Part shown: positions 46,564-56,668 of the stretch, in pieces
Position numbering within the stretch: the stretch's first letter is position 1
How the letters are laid out: each line of letters starts with the position of its first letter
DNA from: Methylobacterium sp.
GTDB taxonomy: Bacteria > Pseudomonadota > Alphaproteobacteria > Rhizobiales > Beijerinckiaceae
DNA length: 64,000 nt
NCBI RefSeq assembly: GCF_019745455.1
Contig: NZ_JAIETD010000028.1
Span: forward strand, 62,001-126,000
Reading direction: 5' to 3'
Position numbers and translations under genes: made by a program
The notes under the pieces: model-generated
Told to the model about the DNA's origin: nothing
The model's input: the letters and a program-made list of their open reading frames with translations, nothing else
Database searches by the model: none

Positions 46564-49500
46564 ATGGAGCCGATGCCCGCCGGCCCGCAGGCCGCCCTCG
46601 TCGCTTTCGCCGTGCGGTTTCGCGGGGTCGTGCTCGGTCTCGCCATGGCGCTCGCCGCCTTCGGCGCAGCGACAATGGGCGACGCCAAGTACGACGTCTT
46701 CCCGGAATTCGCGCCGCCCGCGGCGGTGATCCAGACCGAGGCGCCAGGACTCAACCCCGAGCAGGTCGAGGTACTGGTGACCCAGCCGATCGAGGTGGCG
46801 GTCAACGGTCTGCCGGGCCTCGTCACCCTGCGGTCGAACTCGATCCAGGGCCTCTCGGTCATCACCGCGACCTTCCGGGCCGGCAGCGACATCTACCGGG
46901 CGCGCCAGCTCGTCACCGAGCGGCTGACGGCGCTTGCCGGGCGCCTGCCCCAGGGCGTGCAGCCTCCCGCGATGACGGCGCTGACCTCGGCCACCTCCAC
47001 CGTGCTCCTCGTCGGGATGACCGCGCCCCAGCGTTCTCCGATGGAGCTACGAACACTCGCCGACTGGACCGTGCGGCTGCGCCTCCTTGCCGTGCCGGGC
47101 ATCGCCGAGGTCTCGGTCTATGGCGGCGCGGTGCGCTCGCTCCAGGTCCAGGTCAGGCCGCACGACCTGATCCGCTTCGGCATCGGCATGAACGACGTGC
47201 TCGCCGCCGCCCGCAAGGCCACCGGCGTGCGCGGCGCGGGCTTCGTCGACACGACGAACCAGCGCGTCACCCTCCAGACCGAGGGCCAGTCGCTGACACC
47301 CGAGGCCCTCGCCCGCACCGTCCTCGTCAACGAGGGCGGCGCCAGCGTGACCCTCGGCGACGTCGCCGACGTGGTCGCCGCGGGCGAGCCGCCGATCAGC
47401 GCCGCCCTCGTCGACGGCGTGCCGGGCGTGCTCCTGATGGTCGGAGCACAATATGGTGCCAACACCCGCGAGGTCGCCGCCCGCGTCGAGGCGGCGCTCG
47501 CCGAGCTCAGGCCGGCCCTGGAGCGCGAGGGCGTGACCTTGCGGCCGGACCTGTTCAAGCCCTCGAACTTCATCACGGTCGCCAACGCCAACGTGCTGCA
47601 GGCCCTGGGGCTCGGCGGCATCCTCGTCGTCATCGTGCTGTTCGTGTTCCTCTACGATTGGCGCACCTGCATCATCAGCGCCGTGGCGATCCCGCTCTCG
47701 CTGATCGCGGCGGTGCTGGCGCTGCAGGCCATGGGCGAGAGCCTCAACACGATGACGCTCGGCGGCCTCGCCATCGCCATCGGCGAGGTCGTCGACGACG
47801 CGGTGATCGGCGTCGAGAACGTCGTGCGGCGACTGCGCGAGAACCGCCGCCTCGGACTGCCCCGGGAGGAGGGCAGGGTGATCATCGACGCCATCCTCGA
47901 AGTGCGCACGGCGGTGGCCTACGCGACCTTCGCGGTGCTGCTGGTCTTCCTGCCGGTGCTGGCGCTCTCGGGGATAGCTGGGCGGCTGTTCGGGCCATTG
48001 AGCCTCGCCTACATCCTCGCGGTGATCGCGTCCTTGGCCGTGGCGCTGACCGTGACCCCGGCCCTCGCCATGCTGCTCCTGACGGGGCGCAAGGGGGCGG
48101 AAGCCCGCGACCCGCCGATGATGCGCTGGTCGCGCGGCGCCTATGCCTGGGCCCTCGCCGGGATCGAGCGGGTCTCGCTCCTCGTGGTCGCCGCCGCCAT
48201 CCTCCTGACGCTGGCCGGGGCCGCCCTGGTGCCGGGCTTCGGCAGCACCTTCCTCCCCGACCTCAAGGAAGGACACCTGATCCTGCACATGGCCGGGGCG
48301 CCAGGCACCTCGCTGCAGGAATCGATGCGGCTCGGCACCCGGATCACCCACGACCTCAAGGCGATCCCCGGCATCCGGGCCGTGGCCTCGCAGATCGGGC
48401 GGGCGGAGGCCGGCCAGGATACGGCCGGCACCCATTACAGCGAGATCCATATCGACCTCGATCCGGGCCTCGGCGGCGCCGAGCAGAAGGCGGTCGAGAC
48501 CCGCATCCGCACGCTCCTCGCCGAGTTCCCGGGCGCGGCCTTCTCGCTCAAGACCTTCCTCACCGAGCGCATCGAGGAGACGGTGTCCGGGGCAGGGGCC
48601 CCGGTGGTGATCAGCGTCTTCGGCAACGACCTCGCCCGGATCGAAACGGCAGCCTCCGACATCGCCCGCGAGCTCGGCGAGGTCCCGGGCGCCGCCGACA
48701 TCCAGCGCAGCGCGCCCGCCGGCCTGCCTCAGGTGAACGTGACCCTGCGCCCCAACGATCTCCGGCACTGGGGCCTCGAGGCCACCGACGTGCTCGAGGT
48801 CGTGCGGACGGCCTATCAGGGCGACACGGTCGGCCAGACCTACGAGGGCAACGCGGTCTTCAACGTCATCGTCAACCTTGGCGGTCCGGCCCGCGGGCGC
48901 CTCGCCGCCCTCGGCGACCTGCCCCTGCGCACCCCGAACGGCCGCTACGTCAGCCTGGCCCAGGTCGCCGACATCTACGAAAGCGCGGGCCGCTATCAGG
49001 TCCAGCACCAGGGCGCCCAGCGCGTCCAGACCGTCACCGCCAACGTGCAGGGGAGGGACGTCGCCTCCGTCATGGCGGCGGCCAAGCGCAAGATCGCCCG
49101 CGAGGTCGCCCTGCCGTCGGGCGTCTATCTCGGCTTCTCGGGCGCCGCCGAGGTGCAGGACCGGGCGCAGCGCGACCTCCTGCTCTATTCGGGCTTCGCG
49201 ATCCTCGGCATCCTGATGCTGCTCGCCGTCGTCACCGGCTCGCTGCGCAACCTGATGCTGCTCCTCGTCAACCTGCCCTTCGCCTTCGTCGGCGGGGTCA
49301 TGGCGGTCTTCATGACCGACGGGGTGCTGTCGCTCGGCTCGATCGTCGGATTCGTGACGCTGTTCGGCATATCCTTGCGCAACACCATCATGATGATCTC
49401 GCATTACGAGCACCTCGTCACGATCGAGGGCCGGACCTGGAACCTCGCCACTTCCATCGACGGCGCCGCCGACCGCCTCGTCCCGATCCTGATGACCTCG

Positions 49501-49716
49501 CTGGTGACCGGCCTCGGCCTCTTGCCCCTGGCGCTCGGCGCCGGCGAGCCCGGCCGCGAGATCGAGGGCCCGATGGCCCTCGTCATCCTCGGCGGCCTCG
49601 TCACCTCGACGATCCTCAACCTGATGCTCCTGCCGACCCTGGCCCTCAGATTCGCGCGATTCAAACCCGTGGAGGAGGGGTTGCTGGCGCAATCGGGGCG
49701 TGGAAGCACCTCTTGA
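46564..49716 (+). CDS. Heavy-metal efflux RND transporter (CzcA/CusA family)
   Basis: 1050 residues with twelve membrane helices and two large periplasmic loops. The start is MEPMPAGPQAALVAFAVRFRG directly after the adaptor stop. FPEFAPPAAVIQTEAPGLNP is the HME-type porter signature. The proton-relay helix reads AIGEVVDDAVIGVENVV, giving acidic residues where CzcA has DFG..VDGAVV. Metal specificity cannot be called. No outer-membrane factor gene is adjacent. Confidence 0.92.
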   Translation: MEPMPAGPQAALVAFAVRFRGVVLGLAMALAAFGAATMGDAKYDVFPEFAPPAAVIQTEAPGLNPEQVEVLVTQPIEVAVNGLPGLVTLRSNSIQGLSVITATFRAGSDIYRARQLVTERLTALAGRLPQGVQPPAMTALTSATSTVLLVGMTAPQRSPMELRTLADWTVRLRLLAVPGIAEVSVYGGAVRSLQVQVRPHDLIRFGIGMNDVLAAARKATGVRGAGFVDTTNQRVTLQTEGQSLTPEALARTVLVNEGGASVTLGDVADVVAAGEPPISAALVDGVPGVLLMVGAQYGANTREVAARVEAALAELRPALEREGVTLRPDLFKPSNFITVANANVLQALGLGGILVVIVLFVFLYDWRTCIISAVAIPLSLIAAVLALQAMGESLNTMTLGGLAIAIGEVVDDAVIGVENVVRRLRENRRLGLPREEGRVIIDAILEVRTAVAYATFAVLLVFLPVLALSGIAGRLFGPLSLAYILAVIASLAVALTVTPALAMLLLTGRKGAEARDPPMMRWSRGAYAWALAGIERVSLLVVAAAILLTLAGAALVPGFGSTFLPDLKEGHLILHMAGAPGTSLQESMRLGTRITHDLKAIPGIRAVASQIGRAEAGQDTAGTHYSEIHIDLDPGLGGAEQKAVETRIRTLLAEFPGAAFSLKTFLTERIEETVSGAGAPVVISVFGNDLARIETAASDIARELGEVPGAADIQRSAPAGLPQVNVTLRPNDLRHWGLEATDVLEVVRTAYQGDTVGQTYEGNAVFNVIVNLGGPARGRLAALGDLPLRTPNGRYVSLAQVADIYESAGRYQVQHQGAQRVQTVTANVQGRDVASVMAAAKRKIAREVALPSGVYLGFSGAAEVQDRAQRDLLLYSGFAILGILMLLAVVTGSLRNLMLLLVNLPFAFVGGVMAVFMTDGVLSLGSIVGFVTLFGISLRNTIMMISHYEHLVTIEGRTWNLATSIDGAADRLVPILMTSLVTGLGLLPLALGAGEPGREIEGPMALVILGGLVTSTILNLMLLPTLALRFARFKPVEEGLLAQSGRGSTS

Positions 49717-49976
49717 GCGGTCTCCCCAACCCCAATCGGCCATTCGCATAAGATATATTATGGAACTTCAGTGCCTGCCACGTCGGGGCAGGGGCCTTCG
49801 CAAAGCCCCCATTCACCATGGATCTCCAATCGAAATTCACCACGGAACCAGAGACTTCTCCGTTGTGGTCAGGCTGGTCGACAATCCACAAAGCGCTTTA
49901 ACTCGATCGCGCAATCGTCATAATCGTCGTCCATGAGGCGATAGCCTCACTCGCTGACACGATTCGATTGCTCGCA

Positions 49977-50801
49977 ATGCTGACATTCCAGCGCCGTTTT
50001 CCGCTCCTCGGCCTCGCCGCCATCGCCATGGCGTGGCTCGGCATGTCCGCGAAGGCCGAACCGCTCTCGCTCGGCTCCGGCGTGACCAACGCGGCTCTCG
50101 CGGCCACCGGCGCGCTGCCGCGCCTCAAGGCGCGGCTCGATGCCGGCGGAGAAATCCGGATCATCGCCTTCGGGTCGTCCTCGACCGAAGGCGCCGGCGC
50201 CTCCTCCCCGGCCTCGACCTACCCGGCCCTGCTCCAGCGCGATCTCTCCGAGAGCCTGCGACTCGGTGTAGCCGGCCGGCCCGCCGTCAACGTGATCAAC
50301 CGCGGCAAGGGAGGCGACGACGCCGAGGCGATGGCGCGGCGCCTTCAGCGCGACGTGCTCGCCGACCGACCCGATCTCGTGATCTGGCAGACCGGCAGCA
50401 ACGACCCGATGACCGGCGTTCCGGTGGAGCGCTTCTCCCAACTCACCCGCGACGGGATCGCGGCGATCCGCTCCACTGGCTCCGACGTCGTGCTCATGGA
50501 CCAGCAATGGTGCCGGCGCCTCAGCGGCATCGACGGCGCGGAGCGCTACGCCGCTGCCCTGCATGCCCTCGCCGCGGAGCTCGGCGTGCCGGTAATCCGC
50601 CGCCATGCCCTGATGAAGACCTGGGTCGACAAGGGTATCATGACTCCCTCGCAGATGATCGGCCCGGACGGCCTCCACATGACGGATGCGGGCTACGATC
50701 GCCTCGCCAAGGCCGCCAGCAACCAGATCCTCGTCCAGGTCGGCCTCGCCCCCGCCATGTCGGTCGCGCCGAGCCGCGCCGACCCGTCGGCGCATAACTG
50801 A
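49977..50801 (+). CDS. Secreted SGNH/GDSL hydrolase
   Basis: 274 residues from ATG 49977 with a signal peptide ending near SAKA-EPL. SGNH blocks are visible: Ser in IIAFGSSSTEGAG, Gly in INRGKGGDDAEAM, Asn in WQTGSNDPMTG, and Asp/His in GPDGLHMTDAGYD. It is probably an esterase or deacetylase acting on cell-surface glycans; the substrate is unknown. The 260-bp upstream gap is comparatively AT-rich and holds no other feature. Confidence 0.85.
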   Translation: MLTFQRRFPLLGLAAIAMAWLGMSAKAEPLSLGSGVTNAALAATGALPRLKARLDAGGEIRIIAFGSSSTEGAGASSPASTYPALLQRDLSESLRLGVAGRPAVNVINRGKGGDDAEAMARRLQRDVLADRPDLVIWQTGSNDPMTGVPVERFSQLTRDGIAAIRSTGSDVVLMDQQWCRRLSGIDGAERYAAALHALAAELGVPVIRRHALMKTWVDKGIMTPSQMIGPDGLHMTDAGYDRLAKAASNQILVQVGLAPAMSVAPSRADPSAHN

Positions 50802-50857
50802 CGTCGCGAAGACGCGTCCGGCCCCTATCGGCCGGCAGAACTGTCGTCAGCCGAGCC

Positions 50858-51679
50858 CTAAAGATCGACCGTGAGGCGCATGCCGTCATAGGCGGGCGCC
50901 ACATTGTCCGGCAGCCTGGCCGCCAGGGTCGCGTAGTCGAGGTCGGTGTGCAGGTTGGTCAGCACCGCCCGGCGCGGCCGCACCTCCTCGATGAGGGCAA
51001 GGGCGTCCGAGACCGAGTAGTGGGTCGGGTGCGGCGTCTCACGAAGGGCATCGATGACGAGGAGGTCGAGGCCGTCAAGATGCGCCTTGCCGGCCTCCGG
51101 CATCACGCTGACGTCGGGCGCGTAGGCGAGGGGCCCGAAGCGGAAGCCGTGCGCGACCTCGTTGCCGTGCTCCATCGCGAAGGCCAGAGCCTCCACCGCC
51201 CCGCCCTGCCCCGGGATCGAGAGCGGCTCGCCGGCGACGAAATCGTTCATGTCGAGGATCGGCGGATAATCGCTGCCCGGCGGCGTCGCGAAGCAATAGC
51301 CGAAGCGCGCCTCGAGCAAAGCCCGCGTCTGCGCATCGGCATAGACCGGGATGCGCCGGCGCATATGGATGACGAGGGGGCGGACGTCGTCGATGCCGTG
51401 GGTATGGTCGGCATGGGCATGAGTGAACAGGACCGCGTCGAGCCGATGCACTTCTGCGCCGAGCAACTGCTCGCGCAGGTCCGGCGAGGTGTCGATCAGG
51501 AGCGTGGTGACGCCCTCCTCCCGATTTCCTTGCCCGTCCCCCTGCCCTTCGACGAGGACCGAGCAGCGCCGGCGGCGGTTCCTCGGCTCGGACGGATCGC
51601 ACGCGCCCCAGCCATAGCCGACCCGCGGCACGCCGCCGGACGAGCCGCAGCCGAGGATGGTCAAGGTCAGCGAACGCAT
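50858..51679 (-). CDS. MBL-fold metallohydrolase (PhnP-like)
   Basis: 273 residues with the metal motif THAHADHTHG (HxHxDH) and a downstream ligand Asp in LLVIDALRETPHPTHYS. It opens with LTILGCGSSGGVPR, the standard start of this PhnP/RNase Z-like subfamily. ATG 51679 is preferred, with GGAGG five bases upstream; the GTG at 51685 overlaps that site. In many alphaproteobacteria it directly follows tatD, but here a ~720-bp segment separates them. Confidence 0.9.
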   Translation of the reverse strand: MRSLTLTILGCGSSGGVPRVGYGWGACDPSEPRNRRRRCSVLVEGQGDGQGNREEGVTTLLIDTSPDLREQLLGAEVHRLDAVLFTHAHADHTHGIDDVRPLVIHMRRRIPVYADAQTRALLEARFGYCFATPPGSDYPPILDMNDFVAGEPLSIPGQGGAVEALAFAMEHGNEVAHGFRFGPLAYAPDVSVMPEAGKAHLDGLDLLVIDALRETPHPTHYSVSDALALIEEVRPRRAVLTNLHTDLDYATLAARLPDNVAPAYDGMRLTVDL

Positions 51680-51890
51680 CGGCACCTCCGGCCCCGTTCG
51701 TAACGGAGGGCCCGCCCGCCTGTCACGCCCCCTTGGGGGGGTCGTGGCGCGGTGTGGGTTTCATTCCGGTCGACCGGGTACTTTGGGCCGATTGCGGACA
51801 TCAATGGAGCATCTCGTACCTTGCTCATCAACACAGGGGTCGGCGATGCACTCAAGTGTCGGTCTATCGCTTAGGCGATGAGGCGCGAGC

Positions 51891-52205
51891 CTATGGTTGT
51901 TCGCCACCCTCTTCGAAGATCATCAGCAGTCGAGGTGCCCGGCTTCGCTGTCCTGGCCGGCTGCCTGATGAGCGAGGCTCGTTGACCACTTCGCTCAACT
52001 TGAGCTGCTCGTCGGCACTTTCCCCCGCCACGAGCGGCACGGTGATGGTCATCGTGCTCTCCCCTCGTACAGGATAGCCCCGAGCAGGAACTGCGGGCTC
52101 CGTGCTTGGTACTGCACGTGGCAAGTCGGATTGCACCGAGGCACCATCGTCAGGAACCAAAACAGCCAGACCGATCATCAGGAGAAACCTCGGTGACACG
52201 AGCAT
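51891..52205 (-). CDS. Small putative exported protein, unknown function
   Basis: 104 residues from ATG 52205, which has GGAGG 5 nt upstream. The N-terminus MLVSPRFLLMIGLAVLVPDD resembles a short signal peptide; the rest is Ser/Pro/Gly-rich without a recognisable domain, ending LLMIFEEGGEQP. It is not a known family to me. Base composition around it (51686-52399) is lower in GC than its neighbours, and it splits the tatD-MBL pair, so it may be a recent insertion. The coding call rests on the start signals and open frame only. Confidence 0.45.
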   Translation of the reverse strand: MLVSPRFLLMIGLAVLVPDDGASVQSDLPRAVPSTEPAVPARGYPVRGESTMTITVPLVAGESADEQLKLSEVVNEPRSSGSRPGQRSRAPRLLMIFEEGGEQP

Positions 52206-52399
52206 GATATCCTCCGGTAACGACTGGAAGATACAACTCTCCCGCACAAACCTTGGAGACAAAAAGCGAAAATTTTAAAGTATTGCTAGCGATTCACTCT
52301 CGATGCATTCGCCAGGCAGACTTCGCTGATGCCTGGAACACCAAGCTGAATGCTGACGTCGCATCAGCGGACGTTACGAGCCCATGTCGAGCGAGAGCC

Positions 52400-53191
52400 C
52401 TACCGCTCCCCCGCCGGAACCGCCTTGGCGAAGAGCCGGTGGAAATTCGCCGTGGTCAGGCTCACAAACTCCTCGAACGGGATGTCGAGGAACTGGGCCA
52501 GCGAACGCGCGGTGTCGGCGGTATAGGCCGGCTCGTTGGTTCGGCCGCGATGCGGCTCGGGGGCGAGGAACGGGGCGTCGGTCTCCACCAGCAGCCGGTC
52601 GTGGGGAACCTCGGCGGCGATGGCGCGCAAGTCGTGCGAGCGCCGGAAGGTGACGATGCCGGAGAAGGAGACGAACAGGCCGAGCTCGACTCCGATTTCC
52701 GCCAGCCGCGCACCGGACGAGAAGCAGTGCAGCACCGCCCTGAAGGCGCCCTGCCCCATCTCGTCGACGAGGACGCGCTCCATATGCGCGTCGGCATCGC
52801 GCGAATGGATGACGAGCGGCAGGCCGGTCTCGCGCGAGGCGGCGATATGTGCGCGGAAAACCCGCTCCTGCACGGCTTCGGGGGCCGCGTCGGCGTAATG
52901 GTAGTCGAGGCCCGCCTCCCCGATCCCGATGCAGCGCGGATGCGCGCTCAGCGCGATGATCTCGGCCGCCGGCACGTCCGGCTCCTCACCCGCACCGTGC
53001 GGATGGGTGCCGATTGTGTGCCAGACTTCCCCATGCGCCTCCGACAGGGCCTCGTAGGTGCGCGCCTTGGCGACCCGGGTGGAGATCGTCAGCATCCCGC
53101 TCACGCCGGCCGCCCTGGCGCGGGCGATCACGCCGGGGAGGTCGGCGGCGAAGTCGGGGAAATCGAGGTGGCAGTGGCTGTCGATGAGCAT
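52400..53191 (-). CDS. tatD: TatD-family metal-dependent DNase
   Basis: A 263-residue TIM-barrel hydrolase. Metal ligands lie in MLIDSHCHLDFPDF (HxH), GIGEAGLDYHY, VIHSRDADAHM and VETDAPFLAPEPHRG. It is 88 bp downstream of metG on the same strand, in the dac-tmk-holB-metG-tatD series. Confidence 0.95.
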   Translation of the reverse strand: MLIDSHCHLDFPDFAADLPGVIARARAAGVSGMLTISTRVAKARTYEALSEAHGEVWHTIGTHPHGAGEEPDVPAAEIIALSAHPRCIGIGEAGLDYHYADAAPEAVQERVFRAHIAASRETGLPLVIHSRDADAHMERVLVDEMGQGAFRAVLHCFSSGARLAEIGVELGLFVSFSGIVTFRRSHDLRAIAAEVPHDRLLVETDAPFLAPEPHRGRTNEPAYTADTARSLAQFLDIPFEEFVSLTTANFHRLFAKAVPAGER

Positions 53192-53279
53192 GGATGTCGA
53201 TCAGGTGTCTTCACAGAGTGTGGCGCCGAACGGTGCCGGTCCATCTTGCGAACGCTGTCGGCGGAGCCAGCGGCTCGTT

Positions 53280-54839
53280 CTAGGCCTCCGGCTCCACGAA
53301 CCGCGGGAACAGCCCGCTCGGCGGGGGCAGGGCGGTTCCGGGGACGAGGCGCCCGCCCTCCCCTACGTCTGCGAACTGGCGGCGCTCGGCTGGTACGGCG
53401 AGGAGGTCGAGGAGCTTGCCCGCCGAGCCCGGCATGAAGGGCTGGACCAGGATGCCGATGGCCCGCAGGGTTTCGGCGACGACGTAGAGCGAGGCGCCCA
53501 TCCGTGCCGGATCGGTCTTGCGCAGGACCCACGGCTTCTCACCGTCGAAGTAGCGGTCGGACGCCGTCACCACCGCCCAGATCTCGGCGAGCGCGGTGTG
53601 GAGCGCGAGCTTGTCCAATGCCGTCCGTACGATGCCGGGCAGGGCGTCGGCGAGAGCGAGGAGCGCGCGGTCATCCTCGGTGAACGCGCCATGCTCGGGC
53701 ACCCTCCCCTCGCAGTTCTTGGCGATCATCGAGAGCGAGCGCTGAGCGAGGTTGCCGAGCCCGTTCGAGAGGTCGGCGGTGTAGCGGGCGATGATCGCCT
53801 CGTGGCTGTAATTGCCGTCGCCGCCGAACGGCACCTCGCGCAGCACGAAGTGGCGCAAGGCATCGACGCCGTAGGTGGCGATCAAATCGAACGGGTCGAC
53901 GACGTTGCCGAGGGACTTCGACATCTTCTCCCCGCGCGTCAGCAGGAAGCCGTGGCCGAAGACGCGCTTGGGGAGCGGCAGTCCCGCCGACATCAGGAAG
54001 GCTGGCCAGTACACCGCGTGGAAGCGCACGATGTCCTTGCCGATCACGTGCAGGTCCATCGGCCAGAACTTTTTCCGCGCGTCGTCGAGATCCGGAAAAC
54101 CCGTCACCGTGAGGTAGTTCGTCAGGGCGTCGACCCAGACATACATGACGTGGTCCGGGTGGCCCGGCACCGGCACGCCCCAGTCGAAATTGGTGCGGCT
54201 GACCGAGAGATCCTTGAGCCCCGAGCGCACGAAGCTCGCGACCTCGTTGCGCCGCGTCTCGGGGCCGATGAAGTCGGGCTGCGCCTCGTAGAGCGCGAGC
54301 AGCTTGTCGCCATAGGCCGAGAGCCGAAAGAGGAAGTTCTCCTCCTCCATCCAGGCCACGGGCGTGCCGGTGGCCTTGGCGCGGCGCTCCCCGTCCCGGG
54401 CGATCTCGGTCTCGTCCTCGTTGTAATAGGCCTCGTCGCGCACCGAGTACCAGCCGGCGTATTTCGACAGATAGATGTCGCCGTTCGCCTCCATGCGCCG
54501 CCACAGGGCCTGCGCGGCGGCGTAATGGTCCGGCTCCGTCGTGCGGATGAAGCGGTCATGGCTGCAATCCAGCGCCTCTGCCATCGCCCGGAAGCGGGCG
54601 GCCATGTCGTCGACGAGCTCGCGCGGGCCGATGCCGGCTCTGGTTGCGGTCTGCTGGATCTTGAGGCCGTGCTCGTCGGTGCCGGTGGAGAACAGCACGT
54701 CGTAGCCGTCGAGACGCTTGAAGCGCGCGATGGCATCGGTGGCGATCACCTCGTAGGCGTGGCCGATATGCGGCGCGCCGTTGGGGTAGGAGATCGCGGT
54801 AGTGATGCCGAAGGTCTTGGGGGAAGCGAGGTCGGTCAC
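53280..54839 (-). CDS. metG: Methionyl-tRNA synthetase
   Basis: A 519-residue class I synthetase with [13 protein letters not shown] (HIGH) near 20-30 and [14 protein letters not shown] (KMSKS) near 300. No CxxC zinc knuckle is seen in the connective region ([16 protein letters not shown]), so it is the zinc-free form. There is no C-terminal tRNA-binding extension. GTG start 54839. It lies 52 bp after holB. Confidence 0.95.
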   Translation of the reverse strand: MTDLASPKTFGITTAISYPNGAPHIGHAYEVIATDAIARFKRLDGYDVLFSTGTDEHGLKIQQTATRAGIGPRELVDDMAARFRAMAEALDCSHDRFIRTTEPDHYAAAQALWRRMEANGDIYLSKYAGWYSVRDEAYYNEDETEIARDGERRAKATGTPVAWMEEENFLFRLSAYGDKLLALYEAQPDFIGPETRRNEVASFVRSGLKDLSVSRTNFDWGVPVPGHPDHVMYVWVDALTNYLTVTGFPDLDDARKKFWPMDLHVIGKDIVRFHAVYWPAFLMSAGLPLPKRVFGHGFLLTRGEKMSKSLGNVVDPFDLIATYGVDALRHFVLREVPFGGDGNYSHEAIIARYTADLSNGLGNLAQRSLSMIAKNCEGRVPEHGAFTEDDRALLALADALPGIVRTALDKLALHTALAEIWAVVTASDRYFDGEKPWVLRKTDPARMGASLYVVAETLRAIGILVQPFMPGSAGKLLDLLAVPAERRQFADVGEGGRLVPGTALPPPSGLFPRFVEPEA

Positions 54840-54891
54840 GGCGGAGGATCCCCGTATAGGTGGTTCATCGGATCACAGGACGGGCGTCCGG

Positions 54892-55959
54892 TCAGGCGGC
54901 GGCGCGCAGGGCCCCGGCGAGGTCGCCGAAGGCTGAGAGGATCAGCGGCCTGCGGTCGAGGTTGTAGGCGGCTGCCTCCCGGGCGGCGCGGGCGATCTTG
55001 TCACACACCTCCACCAGGGCCGCAAGGCGAGCCGGGGACTCATCCCGGCGACGGTGAAGCTCGTCCGAGACGAAGCGGAACAGCGTGTCGAGGGCGGTCT
55101 CGAACAGGGCGTCGGAATCCCGGCCCGCGAGCTTTTCCGAGAGCGCCAGGATGCGGCGCCAGTCGGGATGGTCGAGGCGCGAGAGCAGCGTCTCGATCTC
55201 GGCGACCACGCCGGCGGCGGAGGGGTCGAGCATCGCCACCGCCTGCGCCACCGAGCCCTCGGAGAGGGACGCGGCCCGCGCAAGCGCTTCCGACTCCGGC
55301 CGGACGAAGGGCGGCCCGAAGCCAGAGATGATCTCGGCCACCTCCCCTTCCCCGAGGGGCCTGAGCGTCAGCGCCCGGCAGCGGGAGCGGATGGTCGGCA
55401 GCAGCCGCCCCGGCGCGTGGCTGACGATGAGGAAGAGCGAGCGCGGCGGCGGCTCCTCCACCATCTTGAGGAGGGCGTTGGCCGAGTTGGCGTTGAGGTC
55501 CTCGGCGCTGTCGACGATGCAGATGCGGTATCCGGCGCCTCCCGCGGTCGAGCCGAACAGGGCGAGGGCTTTGCGGGCCGCATCCACCGAGATCTTGGTC
55601 GGCAGCGTCTTGGCGCCCGGCGGCTTGGTGCGCCGGAGCGCCACGAGGTTCGGGTGCGACAGGGCCGCCACTTGCCGGGCGGCGGGATGGTTCGGCGGCA
55701 CCGCGAGGCCCTGGTTCACGTAGCCGGGCTCGGGATGGGCGAGGAGGTAGCGCGCCACCCGGTAGGCCAGGGTCGCCTTGCCGATCCCGCGCGGGCCGCC
55801 GACGAGCCAGGCGTGGTGCAGCCGGCCGGACCCGATCGCCTCGGCGAAGGCCGCCTCGGCTGCGTCATGGCCGACGAGGCTCGTCTGCTCGCGCGGGCGG
55901 GCGATGTCGGGAAGGTCGCCCGGCTCGAAGGCATCGGCGTCGCGGGGCTCAGGCGGCAT
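54892..55959 (-). CDS. holB: DNA polymerase III delta' subunit
   Basis: A 355-residue clamp-loader subunit with the P-loop GGPRGIGKATLAYRVARYLL, a Walker B region ICIVDSAEDLNANSANALLK (DEAD-like Asp replaced by SAED) and sensor VSHAPGRLLPTIRSRC. ATG 55959 overlaps tmk by 11 bp. It assists loading of the sliding clamp. Confidence 0.92.
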   Translation of the reverse strand: MPPEPRDADAFEPGDLPDIARPREQTSLVGHDAAEAAFAEAIGSGRLHHAWLVGGPRGIGKATLAYRVARYLLAHPEPGYVNQGLAVPPNHPAARQVAALSHPNLVALRRTKPPGAKTLPTKISVDAARKALALFGSTAGGAGYRICIVDSAEDLNANSANALLKMVEEPPPRSLFLIVSHAPGRLLPTIRSRCRALTLRPLGEGEVAEIISGFGPPFVRPESEALARAASLSEGSVAQAVAMLDPSAAGVVAEIETLLSRLDHPDWRRILALSEKLAGRDSDALFETALDTLFRFVSDELHRRRDESPARLAALVEVCDKIARAAREAAAYNLDRRPLILSAFGDLAGALRAAA

Positions 55960-56668
55960 CGTCGCGCCGCCCCGTCCGGTCGCCCGAGAACAGCTGCGGC
56001 AGCCGCTCGGAAACCGTCTCCCAGATCACGGCTTCCACCTCGTCCGCATCCCGGCTCGCATCGATGAGGGCGCAGCGCCCGGGCTCCGCTGCGGCGATCT
56101 CGGCGAAGGCCTGCCGCAGGCGGCGGTGGAACCCCAGGGCCTCCGCCTCGAACCGGTCGGGCACAGCGCCCTCCCCGGCCCGCTCGGCGGCGCGCTTGAG
56201 GCCGAGCTCGGGGTCGAGGTCGAGGATCAGCGTGAGGTCGGGCGCCAGGCTCCCGACCACGACGCGCTCCAGGCTGTGCAGGAGCCCCGGGTCTAGCCCC
56301 CCGGCCGCGCCCTGGTAGGCCCGCGTCGAGTCCGTGAAGCGGTCGCACAGCACGATGTCGCCGCGCTCCAAAGCCGGCCCGATCAGGGTGTCGAGATGGT
56401 CGATCCGGGCGGCGGAGAACAGCAGCGCTTCGGCGAAGGGCCCGTAGGGCTTGGCGATGCCGGCGAGCAGGGCCTCGCGAATCGCCTCGGCCTTGGGCGA
56501 GCCGCCGGGCTCGCGCGTGGTGATCACGGCCCGCTGCGTGCGCAGGCGCAGATGGTCTGCAAGGAGGCCGATCTGGGTCGACTTGCCCGCCCCCTCCCCG
56601 CCTTCCACGGTGACGAAGATGCCCGGCCGGCCATGGCCGCGACGCCCCCCTGGATCCTCCCCGCTCAC
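55949..56668 (-). CDS. tmk: Thymidylate kinase
   Basis: A 239-residue P-loop kinase phosphorylating dTMP. The P-loop is VEGGEGAGKSTQIGLL, with TTREPGGSP, CDRFTDSTRAYQG (DR motif) and LDLDPELGL. The frame has no ATG before the P-loop. GTG 56668, overlapping the dac stop (GTGA), gives the N-terminal MSGEDPGGRRGHGRPG extension and is the best start. Confidence 0.94.
   Translation of the reverse strand: MSGEDPGGRRGHGRPGIFVTVEGGEGAGKSTQIGLLADHLRLRTQRAVITTREPGGSPKAEAIREALLAGIAKPYGPFAEALLFSAARIDHLDTLIGPALERGDIVLCDRFTDSTRAYQGAAGGLDPGLLHSLERVVVGSLAPDLTLILDLDPELGLKRAAERAGEGAVPDRFEAEALGFHRRLRQAFAEIAAAEPGRCALIDASRDADEVEAVIWETVSERLPQLFSGDRTGRRDDAA

Noticed and set aside
47047..49749. 900-codon reverse-strand open frame opposite the RND pump, and similar long antisense frames at 26-1783, 3445-5739 and 32519-34450
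   Set aside because: They are mirror images of well-supported genes in very GC-rich DNA, have Arg/Gly/Asp-rich composition and no domains; typical shadows of third-position GC bias.
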